From a bacterium (GTDB lineage Bacteria > Fidelibacterota > Marinisomatia > Marinisomatales > TCS55), in assembly GCA_004321715.1 (NCBI GenBank), contig SGYN01000003.1, positions 1-64,000 on the forward strand: DNA of 64,000 nt. Reading direction: 5' to 3'. The notes under the pieces were generated by a model, which did no database searches, was not told the origin of the DNA, and saw only the letters and a program-made list of their open reading frames with translations. Both the position numbers and the translations under genes were made by a program. Positions 36,296 through 46,204 of the stretch are shown one piece after another; the stretch's first letter is position 1, and every line of letters starts with the position of its first letter.

Positions 36296-36325
36296 AATTT
36301 ATCCCTTTCGTTGTAATCTATTTGA

Positions 36326-38446
36326 TTAACGAATTATAACAAATTTACGTTCTGCAGTTTCGCCAGAATCATTATCTGTAATATGAGCAATGTACAGACC
36401 ACTCGCGACCACCTGTCTTGATGAAGTTGTTTGATCCCAATATTCATCACCGCTACCATCATTATGTTGAATTGTCTCAACTAATTCACCTAACTGAGTA
36501 AAAATCTTAATTGTGCAATTTCCAGGAACATCTAAAAACCCAAGCTTATCTCTTTCGGAAAATCGAATATCCGTTGATGCCCCTATATGATAAGGATTAG
36601 GAACGACACGAACATCCGCCAATGTTGCTCCAGGCGCTCTTTTTAAACTAGCTGGTAAGAAAGTTTGCGTCCAATGCTGGTTACTTTTAAGTCCCCCAAC
36701 GGGCGTCATTGCTGCACCACTATTATCTGCAGCATTCCCTACAGCCTGGATAAAATAATAATAATTTTCTCCACGATCTGCAGATTCATCATCCCACGAC
36801 GTTGCGCCAGCATCTAGATCTGCAACCCATTCATGCCCTAAGCCGCCATGATCTTCAAGAGCCGCTCCAATATATGGAAAGGAATATGATGCTTTTGCTC
36901 GATATATATGCCATCCAGACCTCGCTGGACCACTACTGCTTGCCGTCCAAGATAACGAAATTTTATCTGTACCAGAGGTAACTGTAAATGTTTCTGGCGG
37001 ATGTGGTGGCTGCGGTATATCATATCCAGCAGCATGGTTCGCCAATGCTCTTTCAAATGTTTTAAATAATGAATCTTTGGCTGAAAGAGCCCATTGGTTC
37101 TTTGTCAAGCTAGTCCCATTATATTCTAACAAAGCCGTTTCATCCGGCGTGGACCCTGTTGCTTTATATAATTTGCCTAAATCATATTTTGCCTTCATGC
37201 TCAAACCGCCAACAGCATCTGCAACAACAATATCTACTGATTCACCAAATGGAATATCATATGGTCCATGGCCCTCAATTACAGACCACCCGCCTTCATC
37301 AAATGTACCATCATATATGTTTGGAGCATTCGTTGGTGTGTCAAAATTGCCCTCAGGCTCAATATCATCTGCATGGTGCGGATATTGTCTTCCTGATGTC
37401 ATATAAGTATTATATTGGATTTCCATAGAAGAAGTATTGTATTCGTCACCAGTTAAATTTGGATCATCGCTTCCCATAACCCCCATTGTGTAAGGCTGAT
37501 TTGGTGAGTCTGCGCCACCTGGAGTGTCTGGAGAGTGAATAGTCACTCGACCAACCATTTGACCGGCGGCAAGTCTTCCTGTTGTATCCCATCCGGCTGC
37601 GGCCCAGTGCTGAAACATCATTGGACCTCCAATAGAACTAAAACTTGTATTATCAGGATTTAAACCTGCCCAAGCGTATTGAGCGCGAAAATCAACATCA
37701 TAATCTTCATGACCATCGCCAACAGCATCGTTCATAGTAAATTTGCCCCAAGGTGCTCCTCCACCTCTTATCCATGATGAAGCATCATGAACCATATATC
37801 TGTGTATAAAGAAAAACATAACACCTGTCAAATCAGCACTTAGCTCAATATCATCATCACCATCTACATTCCCAGTATTGGTAAATTTATATTCAATAAT
37901 GTGATAATCGTCATGGTACTCTTGGCTAAATGCATTCATAGTCGCTTCTGTTGTTATACCAATACGACTATTGTTTGAAACTTCCATAATTCTATCTGGT
38001 TTCATTGCGGCATCCATCTCATTGACATAAACATATTTCTCAAATGATTTTGCTCCATCAACAGTAATAACTGGATCAAACTTACTAGTGATCTTTTGCT
38101 CAACAGCAAAAAACTGGACATCGCCACCTGATCTTGGTCCAATATGCGCTATTTTATGAGGATAAGTAGTTCCATTTTCATCTGTAAAATTGGTTGCACC
38201 CATCCAGAAAGCCTGCGCTCTAGAGTTCCCAGAATTATGATCAATAGCCGGCCACATAAGAGGGGCATTCCCCCAAGGTTCTTCCTCTCGGTTTACCAGC
38301 CCTTCCGAATATGGACTATGGAAACTTCCTACATTTAGCCATTTGATTGAATATTGCGCGCTTAACTCATCCAAGCCTGTTGATAATAGCAATACAACGA
38401 TTGTAAATGCTGAAAGACTGCGCTGTTTATATTTTTTCATGTTCAT
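36326..38446 (-). CDS. Secreted protein with FnIII domain and C-terminal sorting domain
   Basis: A 706-residue exported protein (signal peptide about 10-32, ending LSAQ). Residues about 35-480 have no domain I recognise, though VNEMDAAMKPDRIMEV and HIIEYKFTNTGNVDGDDDIELS look like beta-rich surface modules. An FnIII domain (about 485-590, PHPPETFTVTSGTDKISLSWTA) follows. The C-terminal about 95 residues start LADVRVVPNPYHIG and end AERKFVIIR, a type A-like secretion/sorting domain. AGGAG lies 6 bases before the ATG. It sits between the TonB receptor and the PorV-like protein, so it may be a surface partner of that receptor. Confidence 0.75.
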   Translation of the reverse strand: MNMKKYKQRSLSAFTIVVLLLSTGLDELSAQYSIKWLNVGSFHSPYSEGLVNREEEPWGNAPLMWPAIDHNSGNSRAQAFWMGATNFTDENGTTYPHKIAHIGPRSGGDVQFFAVEQKITSKFDPVITVDGAKSFEKYVYVNEMDAAMKPDRIMEVSNNSRIGITTEATMNAFSQEYHDDYHIIEYKFTNTGNVDGDDDIELSADLTGVMFFFIHRYMVHDASSWIRGGGAPWGKFTMNDAVGDGHEDYDVDFRAQYAWAGLNPDNTSFSSIGGPMMFQHWAAAGWDTTGRLAAGQMVGRVTIHSPDTPGGADSPNQPYTMGVMGSDDPNLTGDEYNTSSMEIQYNTYMTSGRQYPHHADDIEPEGNFDTPTNAPNIYDGTFDEGGWSVIEGHGPYDIPFGESVDIVVADAVGGLSMKAKYDLGKLYKATGSTPDETALLEYNGTSLTKNQWALSAKDSLFKTFERALANHAAGYDIPQPPHPPETFTVTSGTDKISLSWTASSSGPARSGWHIYRAKASYSFPYIGAALEDHGGLGHEWVADLDAGATSWDDESADRGENYYYFIQAVGNAADNSGAAMTPVGGLKSNQHWTQTFLPASLKRAPGATLADVRVVPNPYHIGASTDIRFSERDKLGFLDVPGNCTIKIFTQLGELVETIQHNDGSGDEYWDQTTSSRQVVASGLYIAHITDNDSGETAERKFVIIR

Positions 38447-38510
38447 GTGTATCTCCTATTTTTGTTAGGATTAACCAATTTATATTAATTATTAACATAC
38501 ATATTATTAC

Positions 38511-41500
38511 CTAGAAAGAAACCCTTAGGCCAATGCTTACAGTTCTTGGATTAAGAAATGTTCTGTGCCATTCATTCGGCATATCAATATATGCTTTATC
38601 GTTTTTAACCTCGCTAACAAAGCTTGAGCTCGCTGCGCCCCAGCTAGATCCATCCCAACGATACCAATCCCCAGAATCATGCACATAATACAGAACACTT
38701 CCTGTTTGTATCAACGTAGGTAGCTCATCCTCTGATGGAAGATTTCCCGTTGTAGCCACAACTTCAATAGGAACAAAAGCAACATCACGATCTCTAAAAG
38801 TTCCAGGCCTATCCTCTCCTACAATATTATTGTATGTCATTAGATTATCATCTATATCTTCCCAAAACTCTTTTGGCATATGTAATGATGTCATATAATT
38901 ATCCCAATCATCGCCACCAACGTTACCTTCAAATGGACCACCCATTGGGTTATATGGGCTAAAGTACATATACTTTAAGTTCAGTAGGTTTTGAATATCT
39001 GCAAAAACCATGACCCTACTTCCACCAACATTAAAGTTTTTGCTAATACGTGCATTCATGAAAAAGAAATCTTTCATCTGCACATTATTATTTACCCCTG
39101 GAATAGTTGACCCACCTGGCCCTACCCAAGTAAAGTGACGGCCAGCTCTCCAGCCACCATTTAATGTCATCCGAAGATCCGCCAATAGACCCATACTTTT
39201 TGGAGCAACATATTCTATGTTTGCTGAAGCAAATGGCTCTGCAACTGGTTTGATCTGATAATGATCAGTTGCTGTTCGTTCATACTCAGCCTGAGTAACA
39301 TCATTTTCATACTGTGATCCCCAACCAAAGTTGCCTTGCGTACGAACTGAGTATGTGTAATTAAAATACCCTCTTACATCTCCCATATTTTTACTAAGAG
39401 ATAGCTCCAAACCGCGCGTATCACTATAATTATAAGGAACCGATCTATTGTAAGATACTTCTGAATCAATACTTTGATACCATACTGACTTAGGTTGCAA
39501 TGAGCTATCCTTATAATATCCACCAACGCGAAGCAAATACGCATCCCGAAGGGCTTGTTCATAACCAACTTCATAACTGACGGTTTTTGGCATCGGATTG
39601 CTAGGATCACCAATCTGATGCACTTCACCGCGCCATGCCTGCCAAATCATAAAACTTTCCTGTGCTGTTAATTGCTGACGATAGGTTCCGTAGTTAAAAT
39701 ATAATTTGCTATTTACCGTTATTGGAAACGAAATACGAATCTTGGGATTAATTGTGATTTGAGTTTCTGCATCACTTGCAGCTACATCAGAAAAGCGTTC
39801 ATCGCCTATTTCCCCTTTTTCTTTAGCAGTCAAATCTCTTGCATAATCATCATAATCCCACCATTTAGTATTTGGGTTGTAATAATCCATGCTAAGACCC
39901 AAGGTTGCAATCATACCTTTAAATTCTAATTTATCTTCAGCATATAAGCCCGCTTGAGTTGGGGTTTTTTTCCATCTCTGCGAACCACGTTCGACGTGTA
40001 CAATTACAGAGTCGCTTGAACCATAAGTCATATCATAATCATATAATGACACCCAGGCGCCAGCATTTACTTGATTTGTACTATTAAGCTGCGTTGTATA
40101 ATCAAAATTAATATTTGTACTAGAAACCTTTGAATCGTCACGACCTCTAGCCCAATGTCCTCCAATGCGAGCACCACCACCAGGGTTGCTCATACCATCT
40201 GAAGTCCATCCCCAAGGAGAGTATACTAATGAATCAGCATTTACACCGCCAGAGCCATACAGTTTTATTACAGCGCTAGGTATGTCACCTGCGCTATCTC
40301 CAGGACCAGGGTTTGATCCGAGCCTCCGTGAATTAGGCCCTGTTTCAAATGTTTCTGAATTCATGGAAACACCAACGTTATAATATGTCTTCGCATTTAC
40401 GGTATTTGTAAATGTTGCTCCCATAATTTGGGTATTATAATCTGTAACAGCATAACGATCCCAAGACCAGATCACGCTTCTTCCAACATGATCACCGTTT
40501 TGATTAATAAGGGTTTCTGTTGGTGCTATTCCTTGGTTACTACTAAATACTAAAGTTGAATTGGCTGAACCTCCACCCCAAGGGTATAAAGGCGTTCCTC
40601 CTCTTTGTGGGTACGGAACTGTTAACATAGACCAAGCATCATGCGCCATCCCAGTTTGCTCTGAAGATTTAACGAATGCCATTAATTTCATTGAAGAATT
40701 CAGGTCATACATTAACTTTGCGTGCATAGTGTTTTCTTTATAAGAAGAGCGCGCCTGTGGATAAAAATAAGGCTCTTGGTTGCTTAAATATGAAACAAGG
40801 AACCTCATACCTGTGCTACCTAAGGGCATTCCAAAAGTCATATCTATAGATTGAAAAGCATCTGTCACATCTGTGTTTTTACGATGATGCCAATTAAAAA
40901 CATCTAGCCATTCAGATTTTGTTAACAATGTATCATTGCCTGTTGTTCCAGCCATATGAGCATCCCAGCCAGTAAAAGCAGGATATTGTGATTGCTGATA
41001 TGCATCCCAAGCGCCACCATCTGTTCCTGTTGAATTCATACTATCATCTGTATACGGTTTCCACCAATATGCGTCTTCATCTTTAACACTTTTACCAAAA
41101 GACATCGAACTTGCAGGAGTATTATTAATAATAACATCTAATACCATGCGATCACGAGGATCTTTGGTTACAATATTTATCGCTCCACCTCTTGCGTTTC
41201 CTACAGATGAACCTAAACCCCCTGTTTGAATCTGTAGTTCATCAACTGAGGTTAATGCAATAGCCGTTGAGGGCGTACCATCTCTTCCTCCTCGAGTACT
41301 TATACCATCAACAACAAATGCTGTTTCGTTGAGGCCAGAACCCCTAATAACCATTCCTGGCTCAACGCCAGCTTGTTGACTTATAAAGTCTCCAACAGAT
41401 CTAACGGGTATATTTTCAATATCTCCACCGCTTACATTAATAACTGTACCCGCAACGTCTGGTTGTACCAAGGGTCGTTCCGCGAGGACTTCAACCGCTT

Positions 41501-41849
41501 CTCCAGATACTGCTTCAACACCTGTAACAAAATTCACAGTAGTGGTTAAATCAATAAATACACGAACATCCAGCTCTACGGCTGTTTGGTAACCAATAAT
41601 TTCTGCACGCATAGTATATGCGCCAGGGGAAACATTTAAAATAAAATACTCACCATTTTCATCTGTTGCCGCACCAAATCCTGTTCCATCAATAAGAACA
41701 TTGGCCCCGATCAAAGCTTCGCCAGTAGCTTCATCCGTTACCGTCCCTCTAACTTTTCCTGATGTCTGGGCAATTAAATTGCTAGCTATAAAAATAGTAC
41801 AAATTAAAGCAAGCATTGTGTTTTTTAAGTAATAATTACGATCCGTCAT
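38511..41849 (-). CDS. TonB-dependent receptor with carboxypeptidase-regulatory N-domain
   Basis: About 1112 residues from the ATG at 41847-41849, chosen over an ATG 15 bases earlier because GGAGG lies 8 bases upstream. Order: signal peptide ending LIAQ; carboxypeptidase-regulatory domain (about 30-115, GKVRGTVTDEATGEALIGANV); plug domain (VGDFISQQAGVEPGMVIRGSG, GGAINIVTKDP); then a large barrel ending VSIGLRVSF with the terminal Phe needed for assembly. Substrate unknown. It heads the trio with the FnIII/sorting protein and the PorV-like barrel. Confidence 0.92.
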   Translation of the reverse strand: MTDRNYYLKNTMLALICTIFIASNLIAQTSGKVRGTVTDEATGEALIGANVLIDGTGFGAATDENGEYFILNVSPGAYTMRAEIIGYQTAVELDVRVFIDLTTTVNFVTGVEAVSGEAVEVLAERPLVQPDVAGTVINVSGGDIENIPVRSVGDFISQQAGVEPGMVIRGSGLNETAFVVDGISTRGGRDGTPSTAIALTSVDELQIQTGGLGSSVGNARGGAINIVTKDPRDRMVLDVIINNTPASSMSFGKSVKDEDAYWWKPYTDDSMNSTGTDGGAWDAYQQSQYPAFTGWDAHMAGTTGNDTLLTKSEWLDVFNWHHRKNTDVTDAFQSIDMTFGMPLGSTGMRFLVSYLSNQEPYFYPQARSSYKENTMHAKLMYDLNSSMKLMAFVKSSEQTGMAHDAWSMLTVPYPQRGGTPLYPWGGGSANSTLVFSSNQGIAPTETLINQNGDHVGRSVIWSWDRYAVTDYNTQIMGATFTNTVNAKTYYNVGVSMNSETFETGPNSRRLGSNPGPGDSAGDIPSAVIKLYGSGGVNADSLVYSPWGWTSDGMSNPGGGARIGGHWARGRDDSKVSSTNINFDYTTQLNSTNQVNAGAWVSLYDYDMTYGSSDSVIVHVERGSQRWKKTPTQAGLYAEDKLEFKGMIATLGLSMDYYNPNTKWWDYDDYARDLTAKEKGEIGDERFSDVAASDAETQITINPKIRISFPITVNSKLYFNYGTYRQQLTAQESFMIWQAWRGEVHQIGDPSNPMPKTVSYEVGYEQALRDAYLLRVGGYYKDSSLQPKSVWYQSIDSEVSYNRSVPYNYSDTRGLELSLSKNMGDVRGYFNYTYSVRTQGNFGWGSQYENDVTQAEYERTATDHYQIKPVAEPFASANIEYVAPKSMGLLADLRMTLNGGWRAGRHFTWVGPGGSTIPGVNNNVQMKDFFFMNARISKNFNVGGSRVMVFADIQNLLNLKYMYFSPYNPMGGPFEGNVGGDDWDNYMTSLHMPKEFWEDIDDNLMTYNNIVGEDRPGTFRDRDVAFVPIEVVATTGNLPSEDELPTLIQTGSVLYYVHDSGDWYRWDGSSWGAASSSFVSEVKNDKAYIDMPNEWHRTFLNPRTVSIGLRVSF

Positions 41850-42141
41850 TTTGTTGTCCTCCATGTAAAATCGTTTAATATTGTTTTTTAATTCTTATCA
41901 CTCGAATGAGTGAGTTATCGAGCGCTTTGGCTTGGCTAACTACCATCTGACAGTAAATGTGTAAACATTTTAATAAAGATACAAGAAAAATATCCTTACA
42001 ATGCGATAGCATTTGGCTGTTTTTGTATGTTATAAAAATCGTTTTTTCTTATGTTAAATGCAGCTAAAGCAATTAATCAAACTTGCTATGAGCCAATATT
42101 TATTAATAGAAAATAACAGTTAATCCTTATGAATATATTAT
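41850..42141. other. Intergenic region with short hairpin upstream of the TonB receptor
   Basis: 292 bases without a gene. At 41898-41913 TCACTCGAATGAGTGA forms a 6-bp stem with a 4-base loop, about 50 bases before the receptor start, in what would be its leader. I see no strong promoter or known riboswitch. The left-hand part holds the end of the long inositol operon, with no convincing terminator. Confidence 0.4.
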
Positions 42142-43470
42142 CTATGGTAAGAAAAACATAGATAGTAATTGAATTAAAATAATGGCCGTTGCGCCCTGTA
42201 ATAAAGTTGTAACAGCATGACAGCGAATAGCAGTATTTGTGTCCATATTAGAGAACTGCGCAACCACCCAAAAATAACTATCATTTAAGTGAGAAAATGT
42301 CATTGCCCCAGCACCAATTGAAAGAACAGCTATGACCTTTCCCATTTCACTAGATAATCCTAAAGTATTAAGTAGCGGCAAAACCATTGCGGATGTTGTG
42401 ATAATTGAGACCGTTGATGACCCTTGGGCTGTCTTTAACAATGCGGCAATTATAAAAGGCAAAAACAACCCTATTTCATAACCCATTAATATTTTACTAA
42501 GGTAATCTCCTAGTGATATGGATCTTAATATGTTTCCAAATGCTCCGCCTGCGCCAGTTATTAATATTATACTTCCTGCTGCTTTTAACCCATCAGAAAA
42601 CCAATCATAATGATTTTCTAATGAATAATCTTTTGCTAAAAGTATACTAATTATTACGCCTGATAAAATTGCAATAATAGGATGTCCAAAAAAGCTGATT
42701 AATATTTGAATTTGTATATTTTCAAAATTCGTTGTTGGATGATCCATTGCAGAATTGAGACTTATTAGAATTATAGGGATTATGATTGGAAGTAAAGCAG
42801 AAAATAAATTTGAAGATTGATTTTTATCTTTTTCTACGTTTATTTGATTTACTTCTGCATTTATGGAAAACTTAGAGCAATAATAAATTGACCATAACCA
42901 CCCAACCAGGGAAACGGGGATTGCAATTAGAAACCCAAAAATTAAAACAAGTCCAATATCGGCACCCAGTATGGAGGCGGAAGCTAGCGGTCCCGGGGTA
43001 GGAGGCACAAACACATGGGCAGCATAAAGGCCAGCAGACAAGGAGGTTCCTAAAACAGCAAGCGATATTCCTGTTTTTCTATTTATCGCCTTATTTAGTG
43101 TAGATAGGATTACATATCCAGAATCACAAAATACAGGAATTGAAACAAAGAACCCTGTGATATTCATTGCTAGAGGAGAATTGTCTTTTCCTATTGCTTT
43201 TAACGTTGATTCAGCAATTGATTTTGCACCGCCTGTTTTTTCTAAAAAAACACCAATAATTGAACCACAAGCAATTACAATGCCAATGTTTTTTAGGGTG
43301 TTTCCAAAACCCTCAGATAGGCTTATAATTATTTTCTCTGTATCTAACCCGCCTAATAAACCCATTGTTAGTGAAGCCAATATAAGAATTAGAAAAGGAT
43401 GGATTTTGTATTTTGCGGTAGCAAATACAATAATTCCAATTGTTATAAATAGATAGATAATAATTAACAT
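42142..43470 (-). CDS. GntP-family permease
   Basis: A 442-residue inner-membrane protein with about 12-14 helices. Motifs of the gluconate:H+ symporter family are present: HPFLILILASLTMGLLGG, GFGNTLKNIGIVIACGSIIGVFLEKTGGA, FVPPTPGPLASASILGADIG and ALLKTAQGSSTVSIITTSAM near the C-terminus. Known substrates are gluconate, glycerate and related hydroxy acids. It is the last gene of the leftward inositol operon, 21 bases after the kinase gene, so its cargo may be a sugar acid from that pathway. Confidence 0.88.
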   Translation of the reverse strand: MLIIIYLFITIGIIVFATAKYKIHPFLILILASLTMGLLGGLDTEKIIISLSEGFGNTLKNIGIVIACGSIIGVFLEKTGGAKSIAESTLKAIGKDNSPLAMNITGFFVSIPVFCDSGYVILSTLNKAINRKTGISLAVLGTSLSAGLYAAHVFVPPTPGPLASASILGADIGLVLIFGFLIAIPVSLVGWLWSIYYCSKFSINAEVNQINVEKDKNQSSNLFSALLPIIIPIILISLNSAMDHPTTNFENIQIQILISFFGHPIIAILSGVIISILLAKDYSLENHYDWFSDGLKAAGSIILITGAGGAFGNILRSISLGDYLSKILMGYEIGLFLPFIIAALLKTAQGSSTVSIITTSAMVLPLLNTLGLSSEMGKVIAVLSIGAGAMTFSHLNDSYFWVVAQFSNMDTNTAIRCHAVTTLLQGATAIILIQLLSMFFLP

Positions 43471-43491
43471 AATATAGTTTTTGTAATATGG

Positions 43492-44367
43492 TTATTTATA
43501 ATCATTGAAACGGCTTTCTATTTCCTGTTTGCTTCTAGTTAGTGGATTGTCCTGCTCCATTTTTAGGCTTGTTGCTGCTGCAGCCCATTTTGTGGAATCA
43601 CCAGGACCTAGATTCCGCCGCATATATACGTAGCTTGCTCCACAGGTGTCTCCCCTTCCACTCCTGCCAATAATTTTATTTAGCTTAAATGGTTCAACAA
43701 AAATTTGATTTTTTGCATACACAAGAACACCATCTTTATGGGTGATTATAACCTCTTTAGGTCCATAAGACTTTAGGATTTTTGCCGCGGAAACTAAATC
43801 TGATTCGCCCGTTAAAAATTTTGCCTCCACCCCATCTGCTTTTAAATAATGCGTTAGACTAAGTACTTCTTTTTTCTCTTCCCATTCACTATTAATCAGA
43901 ACATTGTTTGTGTTCCGTGTTCTTATAAACCCTTGAAGGTCCACCCCTATCAAAGAGCCTTTCTTTTTAAGATCATATAGAGTAGCAAGCTTAAATTCAT
44001 CTCTCACAGACGCGTTGATTAAAAAGACTGTTGAATTAATATTCATGAACTGTTCTGATGTGAAAGACCCTGCTGATTTAGGCATGATTAGCGATCTATC
44101 ATCAAAATTATCACTGGGGTATATAAGTTTCATATGAGTTGAATTATCAGTGTATGTGGGGAAGACATCAACCCCTATAGATACTAGCTTATCTACAACA
44201 TGTTGGTCATTATTTTTCAAACGCGTTATTGCTGCTGTTTTTGCTCCTAAAGCAATAGCAGCATGCGCTCCATAGTTGAACCCTCCCCCATCAACATGTT
44301 TAGTCTCATCTGGGGTTACAATAGTATCTTTCGTATAATTCCCAATTAAAGTTATATCATACGCCAT
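43492..44367 (-). CDS. PfkB-family sugar/inositol kinase
   Basis: A 291-residue ribokinase-fold kinase. The N-terminus ITLIGNYTKDTIV and the GGGFNYGAHAAIALGA segment bind substrate; the C-terminal signature is RSGRGDTCGASYVYMRR, with the catalytic Asp in a GRGD instead of the usual GAGD. The GNYTKDTI start resembles kinases acting on myo-inositol or close relatives more than phosphofructokinase. In this operon it is the only candidate for IolC (5-dehydro-2-deoxygluconokinase) or for an inositol kinase; which one cannot be told from sequence. Confidence 0.75.
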   Translation of the reverse strand: MAYDITLIGNYTKDTIVTPDETKHVDGGGFNYGAHAAIALGAKTAAITRLKNNDQHVVDKLVSIGVDVFPTYTDNSTHMKLIYPSDNFDDRSLIMPKSAGSFTSEQFMNINSTVFLINASVRDEFKLATLYDLKKKGSLIGVDLQGFIRTRNTNNVLINSEWEEKKEVLSLTHYLKADGVEAKFLTGESDLVSAAKILKSYGPKEVIITHKDGVLVYAKNQIFVEPFKLNKIIGRSGRGDTCGASYVYMRRNLGPGDSTKWAAAATSLKMEQDNPLTRSKQEIESRFNDYK

Positions 44368-44406
44368 GATTAATTTTCCATTTCTTGTATATAATTTTAA
44401 TTTAAT

Positions 44407-45684
44407 TTAATTCATAATTATAGTTGGCAACCAAATAACAATATTAGGAAATATAGCAACAAGAACCAGTGTGATAATATTCGCAACTAAAAAAGGGGCG
44501 GCTCCTTTAAATATTCTCCCAATACTCAATCCTGTAATAATAGAACAAACATTAAGACAATTTCCAACTGGTGGCGTGCACGCTCCAACCGCCAAACCAA
44601 TAACCAAAACAACGCCGAACAAGATTGGTGATATACCCATTTCAATAATACTTGGCAAAAAGACAGGGGTAAGCAATAGTATCGCTGGGCTAACATCAAT
44701 AAATGTCCCAGATATCAAAATTATAATAATAAATAAAAACAACATTCCTGTTGGATGAAATCCAAGATCTGTGATGATTGCCGATAATCCATCCGGTATC
44801 CTTTCATAAGCTAATACCCATATAAAAATTTTTGAAAATGCTATAATGATCATAATTTTTGCACTTGTCAAAACAGAGCTTTTTAATGCATTAAAGATTT
44901 TTTTTCTATTCAAACTCTTAATTAAAAACCCACCAATAATTAACGAATAGAATACGCCTAAAGCGGCAGATTCAGTAGCAGTTGCTATACCAAAAATAAC
45001 CGACCCAACAACAAAAAAAGGCATAAACAATATATAAGAATTTTTTGCCGTCATTATTAATATTTTGTTGAAAGAAAAATTTTTATCTTCCCTTGGATAA
45101 GAATTTTTTTTAGATAACCAGATCGTAATTAATAATTGAAAAGTTCCTACTAATATCCCCGGTATAACACCACCTAAAAACAATCGACCAACTGACTCTT
45201 GTGCTGTAACTGCAAATAAAACCATAGGAATGCTTGGAGGTATAATCATACCCATTGTAGATGAAGCCACTGTAAGACCGGCTGCATAATCCTCAGGGTA
45301 TCCTCGCTTTTTCATTTCTGGTATTAGAATAGACCCTATGGATGCCGTGTCTGAAACTGAAGATCCAGATATTCCTCCAAACAGCATACTAGAGATAACA
45401 TTAACGAGGCCCAACCCTCCTCTGATTTTCCCAACAAAAATTAAACAAAATTCAATCAATCTTGATGTGATCTTACTCTCATTCATAAGCTGGCCCATTA
45501 AAATAAAAAGCGGAAGGGCTATTAAGGTATATGAATCCATTCCCGCAAACAACATCTGGGGCATAACATTTAATAATTCGCTATTAAAAATTAGAAAGTA
45601 AATAGCGGTAGACAACCCAAGTGAGTACGCAATTGGTACCCCGATTGCTAAAAAAATAAATAAACTAGAAATTAGTACTATCAT
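44407..45684 (-). CDS. dctM: TRAP transporter large permease subunit
   Basis: A 425-residue protein with about 12 helices, the ion-coupled membrane pore of a tripartite ATP-independent periplasmic transporter. Motifs: LPLFILMGQLMNES, RGGLGLVNVISSMLFGGISGSSVSDTASIGSILIPEM, GMIIPPSIPMVLF, GTFIDVSPAILLLTPVFLP and VGACTPPVGNCLNV. It overlaps dctQ by four bases (ATGA). The pair plus dctP forms a complete TRAP system inside the inositol operon. Confidence 0.95.
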   Translation of the reverse strand: MIVLISSLFIFLAIGVPIAYSLGLSTAIYFLIFNSELLNVMPQMLFAGMDSYTLIALPLFILMGQLMNESKITSRLIEFCLIFVGKIRGGLGLVNVISSMLFGGISGSSVSDTASIGSILIPEMKKRGYPEDYAAGLTVASSTMGMIIPPSIPMVLFAVTAQESVGRLFLGGVIPGILVGTFQLLITIWLSKKNSYPREDKNFSFNKILIMTAKNSYILFMPFFVVGSVIFGIATATESAALGVFYSLIIGGFLIKSLNRKKIFNALKSSVLTSAKIMIIIAFSKIFIWVLAYERIPDGLSAIITDLGFHPTGMLFLFIIIILISGTFIDVSPAILLLTPVFLPSIIEMGISPILFGVVLVIGLAVGACTPPVGNCLNVCSIITGLSIGRIFKGAAPFLVANIITLVLVAIFPNIVIWLPTIIMN

Positions 45685-46181
45685 GATTTGTTAAATGGCT
45701 TTGTACTAGATATATCAATAACATCAATTAATGCTATTACACAGTATAAAAAACATAATACACAGCCTAGCGGAATGCTTACTATAGCGACTAAGCGCGG
45801 CAGTCCAGTAGCGGGCATAAGATAGCCACCTGTTTGACTAATCCACTGTAAACAATAAATGAATAATAATATGTGTAATGTAAAAATGAAAATGATCTGT
45901 AATGTTTTTATTGCTCCCTGAAATTTATCAGGTAAGATATTTACAAAAACATCAATGCCTATATGTTCATTCTTTCCAATAGATACCGCTGCACCTATTG
46001 AAGTGGTGTAAATGAATAAAATTGTTACAATTTCATTAGCGCCAGTTATGGATTGGTTCAAAATATATCTTAAAAAAACTAGAATAAGCGTAATAACAAA
46101 TACTAAAAATAAAAATCCAGCCAGAATATTTTCTAAAAAACTGGTTATGGATCTAAACTTATTTTTTATAAAACTAAGTAT
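45681..46181 (-). CDS. dctQ: TRAP transporter small permease subunit (non-canonical start)
   Basis: A four-helix DctQ-type subunit; conserved block NQSITGANEIVTILFIYTTSIGAAVSIGKNEHIGIDVFV follows the first helix. The only in-frame ATG/GTG/TTG before that block is a TTG at 46059-46061, which would remove helix 1. Yet the frame stays open to 46214 and encodes ENILAGFLFLVFVITLILVF, then LRY, a normal DctQ helix 1. The start therefore must lie upstream at a codon such as the ATA at 46179-46181, giving 166 residues, the family size. The real start is uncertain; a sequencing error is possible. It overlaps dctM by ATGA. Confidence 0.8.
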   Translation of the reverse strand: MLSFIKNKFRSITSFLENILAGFLFLVFVITLILVFLRYILNQSITGANEIVTILFIYTTSIGAAVSIGKNEHIGIDVFVNILPDKFQGAIKTLQIIFIFTLHILLFIYCLQWISQTGGYLMPATGLPRLVAIVSIPLGCVLCFLYCVIALIDVIDISSTKPFNKS

Positions 46182-46204
46182 TAGATGTTTACCGAGCTTT
46201 GTGG

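Noticed and set aside
38511..41864. Extra ATG at 41862-41864 as the start of the TonB receptor
   Set aside because: It lies within the ribosome-binding region; the ATG at 41847-41849 has GGAGG at ideal distance.
43157..43456. Plus-strand open frames antisense to transporter genes (here and at 44471, 49889, 50258)
   Set aside because: Hydrophobic genes give long antisense frames by codon bias; none has a start signal or recognisable domain.
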